Positions 48,501 to 63,500 of a stretch of DNA of 64,000 nucleotides are shown here, piece by piece; positions within the stretch are counted from its first letter, which is position 1, and every line of letters begins with the position of its first letter. The notes below the pieces were generated by a model that did no database searches, was not told where the DNA came from, and saw only the letters and a list, made by a program, of their open reading frames with translations. The position numbers were made by a program, and so were the translations under genes. The stretch comes from RUG11867 sp964472425 (GTDB taxonomy: Bacteria > Bacillota_I > Bacilli_A > RF39 > UBA660), in the NCBI GenBank assembly GCA_964472425.1, contig CAYYLF010000001.1, positions 17,929-81,928 of the forward strand, written 5' to 3'.

Positions 48501-51500
48501 CTTGACTAAGACTGTCACAGTCGATTTGACGCCTGCTACGGCGAGAGTCGAGTACGACAATGTCGATAAGACTAACGGGGATGTCATCATCAGACTTTAT
48601 ACGAACAAGCACGTCACATTCGAGGATGCGAATGGTTTGAAGTGGACTGGTGGTAACTTGATTACTACCGGTGTAAATGCCGGTTGGTACAAGTACAATG
48701 TGACCGTGACTCAAAATGTCGAGAACGACAACTTAGTTCTTACGACAGACAACGGTTATACTAGTACGACTTCTTACAAGGTATCCAATATCGACAAGAC
48801 TGTCGACGTTAAGAGTGTCGAATATTCTAACGTCCAAGTCGTCGTGGATGAAGAAGGAAACAAGACGGAGGTAGTTACCAAGACTAACCAAAATGTAACA
48901 GTCACTATCACGGCCGGCGAACAGTTACAGTTCCCTGGCAATGAATCTATCGAAGAGAGCGAGTTGAAACTCGCGAACGGGGATTACATCTATACTATAG
49001 AGGTAGAGGACAATGCTGAGGTCACTTTGGATGTCAGAGATGCCATCGGCAACACTTCTACAGTAACTTACAAAGTTCGCGGTATAGACAGAAAAGGTCC
49101 AGATATCGGCGGCCTCGACGAGAGCAAGTTGGTGGATGCAGCTACTAAGTCTTACTTGTACAACACCACTGTCGTGCCTACGTTTACAGAGGGAAGCTTG
49201 GAAGACGGAACTATCAAATTAGAGAAGAGAGTTACCGGTTCAGCCGAATACGATGTGGATACAGAGTATCGCGGAAGTGGCACAGTTTTAGGTGAAGATG
49301 GCAAAGACATCGAATACAGATTGACTGTAAGCGATGGTCTCAATCCTACCGTAGTCAACATAAGAGTCGACATGAAGACTCCTACGGCGACTTACACAGC
49401 TACCAAGTACGTACTTACCGAAGACAATAAACCAGTTCTAGATGGTACTCCTATCGCGACTGGCATGAAGGTCAACACGGACGTTTTGGTCAAGGTTCAA
49501 TTTAGCGAACCAGTCAAGTTGACTAGTGCAGACGGATACGAATTCGTCGACGACGGGGACGATTCCGAGTACAAATCTACTTACTATGTAAGAGTTCAAA
49601 CTAACGATACAAATGTTTCTCTCGACGTAGAGGATGAAGCAGGAAATCCGACTACAAGTACTACTTATACGGTCGATTTCATAGATAAAGTCGTGCCTAC
49701 TATAAGTGGACTCACCGATGGAGAGACTTACAATAAAGCAGAAATGGAGTCATTGGAGATATCTTTCAGTGACAACAGTACATACGAGGTCTTCATAACG
49801 GGTGGAAGTTACAATAAAACTCCATACGACCCAGCTACTACTCCTATAACGGCGGATGGCGAATATACGATAGAGGTCATAGATGCAGCTACCAACAGAA
49901 CTGCAGTCACTTTCACAGTGGATATGACTCCTCCTACTATAACGTTCGACCGCGAAGGCGTCCTCGATGACGACGGAGAAACGTTGTTGTTCGCCGGACA
50001 AGTGACACCTACTTTTAGGGATGGAACCGGTGTTCTATCTAAGAAGACGGTAGACTCAGAGACCGGTGAGAGTAAGTACGAGGTCGTAGATAACAACTTC
50101 GTAAGTGGCACAGTAATCGACAACGAAGGCGAAGAAGCCGAAGTCGAGTATCTCTTGGTAACGAGCGATGCGGCTGGAAACGGAGACTCAAAGAAGTTCG
50201 TAGTAGACAGCCTCAAACCTAGTGCCGATATAACGAACAACTTGAACGGCAAAAAGTACATCAATGTCGATGCAATCGTCACGATAACTTTGGACGACGA
50301 CGTTACGATGCTCACAGGTGCAACGACAAACTTCGTTCCAGTGGAGGGTACTAACGGTAGACAGTGGAAACTCACGATGGCTACCAACGGTTCCTTCGCC
50401 ATCCAATTCAAGGATAAGGCTGGAAATGTAACGGATGAGACTATAACGGTCAATTTCATAGATAAAGTCGACCCTACTGTAAGAGGTGTGACGGAAGGTG
50501 CCGTTTACAATGCAAATAATTTACCAGTTATCACATATAGCGACAATATCTCCGCCAAGGGTTATCTCACAGGTGGAGGTTACAATAACAAGTATTTGGG
50601 AAGTCCAATTTCTATAACTAAGGATATGGGCGATGGCGAGTATACTTTGGTAGTAAAAGACTTAGCCGATAACACTTTGACTTACAATTTCAGAGTGGAT
50701 ACGACCCCGCCAGTTATCACTCTTCCAAATACCGATAAGGAAACTTCAGAAGGTTTACCTCTATATAGGGTAACTACCAATGAAGAAGGCGAAAAGGTAG
50801 GTATCGTTCCTAATTTCGAAGAAGGCGCAACTCCAGTTCTTACGAAGAAGGGTTCTACTACGGCTATCGAGTACGCTAGAGGCGACATGATCGTCGAGGA
50901 TGGCGAGTATACTTTGACCGTAAGCGATGCGGCCGGAAACGAGGATACAGTAACTTTCGTCTTAGATGGTACGGTTCCTACGCTCGTATCTAGTAAGCCC
51001 GAATTGCCTCAAGGTGTAGAGTTCACTAACGAGACGAGTACAGTATTGTTCACATTCGACGAGACAGTCGAGAAGAACATGACTAACGAGAATATCGTTC
51101 CTGTCGATGGAACCGATGGTAAGCAATGGAGACTCACCGTTTACAATGCCGAGCCTGTAACACTCAAGTTCACGGATTTGGCCGGAAACGAGTTCGAAGA
51201 GACTTATACTCCATCGTTCATGGACAAGACTGTTCCTGTCATCACTTTGAATGAGGAAGTTAAACAAGACGAGAACGACGTATACATTTATGCCGGAGAT
51301 GTCACAGTTACCATAAATGAAGCTAACTTGGATTATCTCTTAGTCGACGGAGAAATCAAACGCGATTTCGTAGTCGATTCCGATAATGCGTCTATCTCAA
51401 CTAGATTATTTACAGATGGCAAACACACCGTTAAGGCTTTCGATAAGGCCGGAAACGAGTCTTTGGAATATACTTTCGAGATTTACGATAAGGCTCCTTC

Positions 51501-54500
51501 ATTCGATGCGAACGGAACTTATACATTCGTCACTATCAAGGGTATGGCCGATTTCTCTATTCCAGAAATAAAGGCGACGGATGCTCGCGGTGGAGAGTTA
51601 ACTGCTGCTACTACGAATACGTTCGACGTGAATGAGCCTGGTACTTATACTTTGACTTATACGGCAAAGGATAATGCAGATAGAACAAGTGAACAAACCG
51701 TAACAGTCATCGTTTTGGATATCGATGAGTTCACTGATATCAAGAATCAGATGAAGACTTGGGCCGACAATGCCGACCCAGCAGTCGACGTACTCGACAG
51801 AGTAGAAATAAACAAAGACGATTATACTCCAAAGTCTTGGAAGGCAAGACAAGATTTAATCGACGAGTTAGATAGAACTTTGACTGCACCTATCGCGTCA
51901 ACTGTAGACCAAGATTATGTCGCCGGAATGGTCGATGAAATCAAAGCCAACGCTTTAAAAGAGAAGACTCCAATCGTCACGACTAAATACGACGCGTTAG
52001 TCGAAGAATTCGAGGCACTTCCTGCCGAGGATTACGATGAGGACGCGTATGCAGAAGTCGAGGCTTGGATTGAAGCTAACGAGACGAACGGTTTAGGCGA
52101 CATCGTATTGCAAAGCCAGTTCAACAAGTTGCGTACTAAGGTTTTGAGCGAAAAACTCGAAGATTTGAAGAAGGCTACGGTCGCATTCGATAAGGATGCA
52201 GCTTTGGCGAAAATCGCAGAGATGGAAGGCAGATATACGGCCGGAGATTATACCGGATACGATACTTATGCTGCCGACTTGGCAACTTTGAAGACTAACG
52301 TAAACGACGGGACTGTCAACAAGAACAGTACGTTCAATAAAGAGGTCGAGAGAATTGCCGGTGAAATCGGCACTAAGGTACAAATCGCGACTGGACTCGC
52401 AATTTACGACGAATTCGTCACAATCGAGAACGAGTTTGCAAAGATGGCAGAATCCGATTATACCGATACTTACGGTACTTTGAAGAACGCTATCGAGGCG
52501 GCACGCAATTACGTTACGAATTCTTATAAAGAAGTGCCAACGGAAGACGGTTTGGTAAGTGAGTTCACACCACTTGCAAATGCGGTCAAGACAGCACGCG
52601 AGGCCTTGAAGGCTCGCCCTACGATAGATACTCCAGTAGTACTAAAAGTAGGTGAGAGAACTAATGGTTATGTCAAGGCTGGTGAGACGTTCACATTGAC
52701 GTTCACTTCTCCTATGACTCTCGATGAGAGTGCAACTACCGTCGAAATCAACGGTAAGGAGGCGACTGTCACATCTAGTACGGTCGAAGGCGTGACTACT
52801 TATAAGGCCGAAGTCGAAGTCGAGACTGGTGATACGAACGGTAAGGTAATTTACAGTATCGTTCCAGTCGACGAGGATGGAGTCGATGGTAAGGAAATCG
52901 CCAACGAACTAGTAAATGCGACTTTCACAGTAGATACACATGCTCCAGAGGTCACTATCACAGAAACCGACAAGATGAACGATGGCGTATATATATACGG
53001 TATAGGTTCGACGGTTACAATCGGCGTATCAGACGTCTACGAGATAGACAGAGTCGAAGTCAATGGGGTGGCCGATGCTAATTTCGGAGCTACTCAATCT
53101 TATACTCAAGGTACTCGTACTATCAAGGTATACGATAAAGCTGGAAATGCATCAGCTGAATACAAGTTCGAAATTTATCACGTAGCACCTGAATTCGATG
53201 TACCCGAAGATGAGACTTACGTCACTCTTCTCGATGAGGAGATAATGCTCGACAAGCAGGCTGCTACAGACGCACTCGGCAAGAAGGCAACTATCACGCC
53301 TTCAGGTTCAATCGATTACGAAGTAAAGGGACCTCATACTATAACTTATACGGCTACAGACGCGGCTGGACAGACGACTAAGAAGACTGTCACAGTTCAC
53401 GTGTTGGATGTTTCAGAGTTTACTCCTATCTACGAAGATATGAAGGCTAAATTCGACGCAGCTACAGGCAATATACTCGATAGAGTCGTCGCGAATGCGG
53501 ACGATTATACGAGTGCGACTTGGGATGCAAAGTGGGCTTTAGTCTACGATTTGAACGACAAGTTGACCGATTCTATCATCGATACGAGTGTAACTCAAGA
53601 TTACGTCGAAGCGCAAGTGGCGGCTATCGAGGCCATCACGCTTGCACCTAAACTTCCGTTCGACGATACTGCTTACAAAGCAGCGGTCGCAGATTTCGAG
53701 AGTCTTCCAAGTGTCGACTACGATGCGACTAAGTACAACGAGATTGCTTCATTAATCGCTTCTTATAAAGAGAACGGTTATGGAGATGCAATCGAGTTGC
53801 AAAGTGATTTCAATAGAGATATCACTAAGGCTCTAGAGGCCAAAATTAAAGACCTCAAAGACAACTACGGTGTTGCTTTGAACAAGGCTAATGCTCTTGC
53901 CAAAATCGACGAGATGAGAGAGGCTTATGCCGACATTCTCGAAGATTACGAGGGTACAAGAGATTATATGGATGCACTCGATACGCTCGAGACTAATGTA
54001 AGCGACGGGACTATCACTTTGAACAGTGCATTCAATGCCGAAGTGGAGAGAATCGAAGGTCTCATCGGAGACAAGGTCGATGTCAAGACTACGGATTACT
54101 ACAGTAAAGAATTCGCTGGCATCAAGAACGAAATTAAAGATTGGACTAGCGAAACTCATACTAACTATGCAAACTTGGTTAGCGCCATCGAAGACGCGGA
54201 AAGTGTTGCTGCGACCGGTACGGTAAGCGAGTTCAAGGCTGCTCTTGCAGCGGTCAAGGCCGAGAAGACTAAGGCTCATGCTTATCCTAGAGTTATCAAC
54301 CCAGTGCTCAGTGCCAGTGGTAAAGGTAATGCCGGATATGCAATCGCCGGAGATACGTTGACTTTGACTTTCGAATCTAACGTAGCGCTCAACTTGACGA
54401 CGAGCGAAGATGAACCACTATACAGTACAGCATTAATCGGTGGTAAACCAGCTGCTGTCACTCCAGTCGTCGACGAAGAGACTGGCAAGGTAAGTTACCG

Positions 54501-57500
54501 TGCTCAAGTCACAGTCGATGATGAGGTTGCAAACGAATTCGCCACTTATAAATTGACGTTAGTCGGGCCTTACCAATTGATGTACGAGGGCGAAGTCGTA
54601 ACTGTAAATACTATTACAGTCGACAGAACTCCTGCTCAAGTAAGTTTGGAACCATCTAACGGTGGAATGACCAACCAACCTATAACTCTCGAGGCAATCG
54701 CCGACGACGAAATCATAATAAGTGGAATCACTTATAAAGAGAATGCAAACGCCGAGGCTGTTACACTTACAGATGTAACGTTCGGACGCGTAGGAACGAC
54801 GACTACTTATAGGTCAAGTCAAGTATCTAAGAACGGTATTTATACTATCAGTTATACGGATTTGGCTGGTAATGCAGGTTCCGAGTCTGTCACTATCAAC
54901 AACATCGACATAGCCAACCCTACGATAAGTAGCATCGTGGCTAGTCCTGCGACTGCAACTAAAGAGGATGTCGTATTGACTATCACTCCTAGTGAAGCGC
55001 TCGAGACTTTGGTAGTAGATGGAACTGAGTTGACAGTAAATGAGGATGGAACTTATACATACACTGTAGATTCTTCTAGAGTCGTCGAGTTATCATTCAC
55101 AGATTTGGCTGGCAATCCAGGGACCGATACTTTCGATGCTACATACATCGACAAGGCTATTCCTACGGGAACTATAACGGTTTCTCCATCAGATAAATTC
55201 GTGAAGGCGAGCGAGGGTGTCACATTGATACTCGAGCCAAGCGAAGAGTTGGACATCGAGACTTTGGAGGGATGGACTGCCAACCACGTAATGGATGGAG
55301 ACAAGGTCGTTACATATCGTTACGAGAAGAAGGTATACGAGAATACGAACGGCGAAGTCACAGTCACATTCGAAGACTTAGTCGGAAACGAAGGAAGTGC
55401 AACTTATTCTGTATCCAATATAGATACGGATGGTGCTCCTCGCATCACAGAAACTTCTGGTAATTTGGTAAGTGGAAATCTTTACTCTTCTAACGTAACC
55501 GTAAGTATAAACGACGACAACATCAAAGAAATCGTCATCGACGGCAAAGATGCAGCAGTAACGACTACTACTCATACGTTCGAGGGCGACGGCACACATA
55601 CGATCAAAGTCGTAGATAAGGCCGGAAACGAGACAGAGAAGACTTACATAATCGACACGACAGCACCTGTTATCAGTTATACTGGTAAGAAGTTGTTCAT
55701 CGTGACGAATGCGGACGATTTCAATATCGACGAATTGGAAATCTCTGTTTCCGACAGCATAGATAAAAACGCTTCACTTTCTAAGACTGACGAGACTGTC
55801 AAAGGCGTACGTACTATAACTTATAGTGCCATCGACGAGGCAGGCAACGAGGTTGCAGATGAAGACAAGGTCGTAATCGAAGTCAGAATCATAAACGACA
55901 CTGCTCTTGCGAACTTGGAAGGTATCATGAACGGTTTGGATAAGGCCAGTGTGGACAAGACTTTCTTGACTGCCGAGGCTAGAAACAAGCTAGACTATAC
56001 CGAAGAGTCTTGGAACAAGAAGATGGGCATACTTACAGATTTGAGAAAGGCCATCGAAGAGGAATCAGAGATAGTCACTCAAGCTTACGTGGATGCTCAA
56101 GTAAAAGAAGCGTCAGGCTACTATTTGGAAGCACGCGAAGTCGACATGACCAACTACAACAAGATGGTCGAGACTATCGAGGCTATGAATAGAGCGGATT
56201 ACACCGCTACAGATAAAGAATGGAACGATTTGCAAACTTTGGCAAATAAGACATTCCCAGCAGGTACTATTCAGAGTACTATAAACAAGGCTTTGACTAC
56301 TCTTCGTGAAAAGTACGATAAGGTCAACGAGACCATTATCAAAGCCATGGTTCTAAATCCAGAACTAGTTTCAGGAACTAAGACGAGTGGATACTTGAAG
56401 GCAGAAGAGACAGTCACTTTGACATTCACTTCTACCGACGAGCTCGACCTCGAGGCAACTGAAATCAAGATAAACGGCATCACTTTGACCGCGTCAGATA
56501 TTACCGTAGATGAAAACAATTATTCTGCTTCTATCACAATCGGTGAGGAAGACGAGAATGGCAAGTTAGTTTACTCTATCAAGCCTATAAACGTCGACGG
56601 TGAAGCTGGTAGAACGGTCACTATCATAAGTAGTGATGCGACGTTCACGGTAGATACGAAAGCACCTATCTTGACTCCTAGCGATACTACAATTCCTGGT
56701 GTCTACACTGGTACGGTAACTGTATCTATCGACGAGACTTACGAAGTCGATGCGATGTTCGATGGGGAAACTCAAATAGAATTCGACGCCGAGACGATGA
56801 GCGCCACATTCGAGAAGGGAAGTCACAAGATTACCGTTCGCGATAAGGCCGGAAACGTTTCAGAGGAACTAGAATTCGCCATATACGAGAGCGCTCCAAA
56901 ATTCGTAGAGGAAACAGACTTCTTCTTGACTGTCAAAGGACAAGAGGTAGAACTTCCTACTTATAAGGCTATCGATGCTCTCGGAAACGAATTGACTGCA
57001 ACTACTACAGATAAGGTCAACTACAATTCAGCTAAGGATTATACTTTGACTTACACAGTTGAAGACGCAGCTGGACAAGGTGCTTCTATGACTGTAACTG
57101 TCCGCGTACTCAACATCGATTCTTTGAACAATGTCGATGCTAAGATGGCCGGCCTCGAAGAAGTAGCCGAAGGTAAAGACTTCTATACCGTTACCGAACG
57201 CAACATGTTCGACTATACAGAAGAATCATGGAGCAAGAAGACCGGAATGATAAGCGAACTCAAGGCTGCTATCGCCGGTGAGTTAGAAGGAATTTCTATC
57301 GAGGATGTAACACAAGCGTACGTCAACGAGAAGATGAAGGCTATTACCGATTATTGGTTGGAAGCCCGTCCAGTGGATAGAAGCAGATACGACGCGATGG
57401 TCGAAACTGTCAAGGCTATGAACAGAGCAGATTATTCTGTCACAGACGAAGAATGGAATGCTTTACAAACTTTGGCGAAGAAGACCTTCGGCGCGAACGA

Positions 57501-60500
57501 AATTCAAAGTACTTTCAACAGAGCTCTAGAGGCTTTGACGAAGAAGTACGACGAGATAAACGCTAAGGCTATCAAGGATATCATCTCTAATGCGGCTATC
57601 ACAGTCGAGTTAGCCGATGAGCAAGTTAAGACTAGCGGTTATGTTAAAGCAGGCGAAACTTTGACTTTGACATTTACTTCTCTCGAGGATTTAGATATAT
57701 CTAAGACTTTGGTCACTATCGCAGGCAAGACTGCTACGTTCGATGGTGAATCAGCGGATGGCACATACGTTGCACGCGTAGAAGTAAGTAAAGATGACGA
57801 AGTAGGCCTCACAGATGGAAAGGTAACATATAGTATCGTTCCTGTAACGGTATCGGGAAATCCTGCTAAGTCTGTGTCTAGTAAGATAGAGGACGCAGTG
57901 TTCACAATCGACACGGTTGCCCCTATAATAACTCCTAGCGAGACGACAACACCTGGTATCTACGCTGGTCCAGTCACAGTCACTGTAGACGAGGCCAACG
58001 AAGTAGACAAGATGTACGAAATAGTCGAAGAGACTCGTACGGAAGTCAGTGGTTACGACGCCGAGACTAAGAGTGCTACGTTCACTAGTGGTTCTCACAA
58101 AATCGTCGTAGTCGACAAGGCTGGAAACGAATCTAACGTAGTCGAGTTCGCAATTTACGACGAGACTAAGAAACCAGTCATCACATTCGGTGAGTTGGAA
58201 CCAAATCCAGATGAAGGATTGGTCGCGGCTTTGGTCACAGTCAAGAATAAGAAATTGGATATTCCAGTGGATACGTTCACTGCGACCGATTCCGTAGGCA
58301 ATACATTATCTGTAACTCCTTCATCAATAGTGTTCACATATACCGATAAAGACGGAGTAGTTCAAACTAAGAATTATTCTAGTATCGAAGATATGGAATA
58401 TGCACAAGATGGTGTCTATACAATCACGTTCAGTGCCGAAGACGCTATCGGCGTAGTAGGCGAAAGAGTATTCGAGTATCGTATCTTGAATTTAGACCGT
58501 TACCATAGAATGGCTAACGAGATGGCTGCTCTCGAAGAGAAAGCATCTTCATGCGGATTCTACAGTTGTAAAGATAGCAACAAGAACGACTATACTTCTA
58601 GTTCTTGGAGTTGGAGAGAGAGTATGCTCGCCGCAATGGGATATTTGGATGAACCTAACCTCAACTACAGACTTACTCAGTCGGATGTAGACGGTTATAT
58701 GGATCAAATCGACCAAATGGCTCCATTGGTTCCAGAGACTCTAGATATGTACGATTATACTGAAGTTATGAAGGTTATCAATAATTTGGTAGCTTCCGAC
58801 TATGTACCTGGTTCATCTCAATTCGATGATGGTTCTTGGGCAGAATTACAGTATATCGTAAACGAATCTAAGACCGGTATCAGACTACAAAGTGATGTCA
58901 ACTATTATTCTTCATTGTTGAACCGTTTGGTCGACGAGTTGAATAAGATGCCTATCACAGATACGACGGCAAGTTACAAGACGAAGTACAACGCTATGGA
59001 TTATGCGGGTTATGGCGATTACGTCGCTGCCCTCGATACGTTGTCAAGCGAAATCGGTAAGACTGTCGTATTGAACAGTGTATACAGTACTCGTTTAAGC
59101 GATATCGAGAGTGCATTGCTCGCGACTAAGAATCCATTAGTTACTACCGAGCTCGAACAGTTCGAGAGTGAACTTCCTGGATTACAAGCAGACTATACTA
59201 CGAACAGTTATAAAGATTTGTCAGACGCTATTGCAGCGGCTAGAGCGTACGTAACGGCTAATCCAAATGGTCTAAGAAGTGAATTGGAGGCTAAGATGGT
59301 CGAAGTCAGAAATGCCAAGGCCAACTTAGTACTAGTACTCAAGACGACAAAGGTCGAATGGAGTACAGAAAATGCTGTGACTTATCCGAATGGAAAAGTC
59401 TATGCAGGACTTGGAAGTACGATAACTTTGACTTTCCAAGCAAACGGTGCTTTGGATACTTCTAGTACCGAAGTTACTATCGCTGGTCAAATAGCGGAGA
59501 CAATCGGTTCTTCAACCGACGAGAATGGTGTAACTACTTATACTGCATCTGTAACGCTCGGAGCAAATGCTACTAACGGTACTAGCGGTAAAGCAGAGTA
59601 TACTATCGAGTTAGTCGGAACTGATACGACAAAGACTCAAAGTGGTACAGAGAACGGTTCAACCGACATCATAGTCGATGTAACCGCTCCAGCAGATGTT
59701 ACAGTTTCTTATGTAACAGGTTCTGGTGGAAATGAACATACTTTGAAAGAGAACGAAAAGACTAATCAAAATGTAACAATCAAAATCAAGTCCGACGAGG
59801 AATTGATTAGTGTAGTCGACAAGTCTACAGGTAAGGCTTGGAAAATCGTAAGTGCCGAGAGCGAAGATATTAGCGACTTGGATGCTGACGAATCAATTTG
59901 GGTTTACTACTACAGATTGTCTTCAGTAAGCAAAAACGTATCTGGTACATTAGTCGTCAAAGACTTGGCTGGAAACGAAAGCGAAGTAGCATACAATGTC
60001 AACCACATCGATACTGAGAACTTAGGTGGTACAATAACACCTAGTACGGAAGATTTGACTAACCAATCTATCACTCTTACACTCACAGTCAACGAGACTA
60101 TGAAGTCTGTAAGTGAGGGCTGGACTCTACAAGACGACGGTACTTACACTATGGTAGTATCAGAATCTAAGACGTACAGTGCGACTTTGGTCGATATGGC
60201 TGGCAATTCTAAGACCGTGTCTTACGAGGTCACTAATATCGATACAGTCAAACCAGTGGTAAGCGTATCTATGGCTACGGCCGATGGTAAGTCTTACACT
60301 GGTGGTGTAACTAACCAAGATGTCACTGTAACTATCACATCAGATAAGGATTTGAAGTCTATATCTGACGGAGTTGCTGCTAACGATTGGTTGGCAACAC
60401 GTACAGTTTCCGAGGATGGAAAGACGTTTACTTACGAGCTTACATTCTCTAGCGATGCAGGCAAGTCATCAACTGCAAGCGAAACATTCACTATGAGTGA

Positions 60501-63500
60501 TATGGCCGGAAATGCTCCGGTGGGAACTTTAGGATACGAAATTAACATAGATAAGGAAGACCCTTCTATCGTAGTCAATGGTACTAAGGCAGCAGGTTAT
60601 GACGACATCTATACGGCAACGGAAGAAAATCCAGTAAGCGTATCTATAAGCGATGATAACTTGGTCGGGGTTTCATATACTGAGACTATCGATGGAGTTA
60701 CATCAGAGGCCAAGACTGTCACTGTCGCCGATGGCGTAGCGACAATCGAAAACCTCAACCCAAGCGTAGATGTAACTTATACAGTTACGGCTACGGATGG
60801 TGCCGGAAATAGTGAGACTCTCGAGTTCCACATCGACGGCAAGGCACCAGTCATCACTGGCGCAACAAATAATGCTACTTACGAAGATGATGTCGAAATC
60901 ACCGTGACCGATGGCAATTTGTTAGAGGTTACTGGTGTCGATGAGGCTACAGTAGATGGAAACTCATATCTCTTCGATAAGGACGGTACTTATACGGTAA
61001 CTGCTACCGATAAGGCCGGACACACATCATCCGTCACATTCACCATCAGCAAGACTCCTCTCGTAATCGGTGGATTGGAAGATGGTAAGACTGTTTACGA
61101 CGAACCTGTCGAAATCACATTCAACAAGGGAACTGTAACGGTCGGTGGAGAAGAAATCACAGATGGTACTACTATCGGTGGAAATAATACTATAGGTGAT
61201 GGTACTTACAGAGTCGTAGTCACTGCTCCTACGGGAGTCGTCGTCAAAGACGTGACTATAACTGTAGATACAGTCGCACCTACAATCAAAGCTGAAAAAA
61301 TCGTCACGAGTGGAAATGTATCTATTCAAGACGGTGGATTCACAAACGGTTCAGTACTCGTTACTGTAGATGACGTGAACGTCGCGTTCATCGCCGAAGG
61401 CGAAAACAATCTCTACACTGGCGGGGCAAATACCGGAACACAAACTGTCACTATAAGTGGCGAGGGTGCTCATACGATAACTGCTCAAGATATCGCAGGA
61501 CGTCCTGTATCGATAACATTTACAATCGATACAGAGGATCCTACTATCGTTCTTACGGGAACTGAGTCTACGACGACTCCAGGTCTATATGGAACAGAAG
61601 TAGAGGTATCTGTAACTGACAATTACGAAGGTGCTACTTTCGTAGTAACCGATGCAAACGGTGATGAAGTAAGTGGAACTAAGTTCGGAAACGGTACTTA
61701 TACAGTAACGGCAACAGACAAAGCTGGCAATGTGGTAACTAAAAACTTCACTGTAAACACAGAAAAACCTGTAGTCACAGGCGTCGAAAACGACAAAGTT
61801 TACGGTGCAGCTCCAACTATCACAATCGGTGAGAATGTCACATCCGCTACTCTAAATGGTCAACCATTTACAAGTGCTTCGACTATGCTCGAAGGCAAGA
61901 ATACTCTAGTCATCTCTACAGAGGCAGGAGTATCCGAGACTATCACATTCATAGTCGATACACAAGCACCTTACATCAGCGAAGCTATCGTCAATGGTGG
62001 TGTCTACAAGTCAGTAATCGCGAACTTCGCGGATGCGACGACGAAGGCGACCGGTATGCTCGATGGCAAGAAGGTCGAAGATGGCGACGAGATTACAGAC
62101 GAAGGTAAACATACTTTGGTCGTAACTGACGAAGCCGGATATGAGGCAAGCGTAACGTTCTACGTCTACAATACGGCTCCAGTTTTGACAGTCGTAGATG
62201 ATAAGGGTGTAGCACATGCAAGCGACTTCGAGGTAACTCTCGAGGGAAGCAAGACTCAAGAGTTCAAGCCGTACGAATATTCTGTCAAAGAGCGCGAAGG
62301 TATAACTACAAATGTAAGTGTATCTTCTACCGTAGATTTGTCTACATTGACAACAGGAGAAAACTATTATACAGTTACTTATACGGCAAGCGATGTTCTT
62401 CAAAATACTAAGACTATAACAGTCAAGGTTTATGTAAGAGATTCAGAAAAACCAGTTATAAGCGGTACGGACAGTGTACTAAGCGTTCCTTACGGTGCAA
62501 AGTCAATCGATGCATTGTCAGGAGTTAGTGCAACAGATGCATTCGCCGGTAATGTGGATGTAATTGCGGATACGACGAAAATCGACGTATACAAAGTAGG
62601 TACTTATACTATGACTTATACGGCCGACGATGGTAATGGTAATCCAGAAACTGTCACTCGTACTGTCAAAGTAATGGAGACTACTATTTCCGATTACTTC
62701 AGAAGTATTAACGGATGTAAGAATCCTAACTCTGTATGTTACAGTACAGGTACAGATGACAACTTCGTATGGTACAGCGGACACCTATGGCGTGTCGTAA
62801 GGGTCAACAAGGATAATACTTTGAGACTCATCACTGCGGAAGCAGAAACAGGCTTCTCATTCGACGACAATTCGAGCGTCTATGCGGGAAGCAATGCAGA
62901 ACAATGGCTCAACAACGTGTTCTATCCATCTCTAAATAATGCAGATAAGATAGTCGCGACTACCGAGTATACTAAGTTCTGTAACCAAGGCAATACGACT
63001 ACGAACATCAGATACGTATGTAATGCTTCTTACGAAGTAGGTTCTAAGGTCGGATTGATAACTATCGACGAGTACAACATACTCGGAGGTGCAAACGGAT
63101 TCTTGAACAATGGTGAACGTTTCTTCACGATGACTCCAACTAGCGCAAATACTTCTTGGGTAGTCTATGAAGATGGCTCTAAGGTAGCGGGTCACTATGT
63201 CAACGAACCATACGCTATTAGACCAGTAATCAACATCAACCCAATCGACGTCGTCAAGGGTAGTGGTAAGGAAGGCAGCCCAATCTTCATCGCCGAAGGT
63301 AACGAAGGCGCTGCTGGACAAGCCCTCACAACTCGTACGAGCGGTGAATATGTAATGTTCGGTGGTAAGAAATGGCGTGTAGTATCTAGTTCAAGTGAAG
63401 GTACTAAATTGATAGCCGACAGTTATGTAACTACGAACAGTGGCGAAAAGGTAACTCAAGCTTACGGTACAGTCGGTACATTCTCAACTACGAGCGGTAT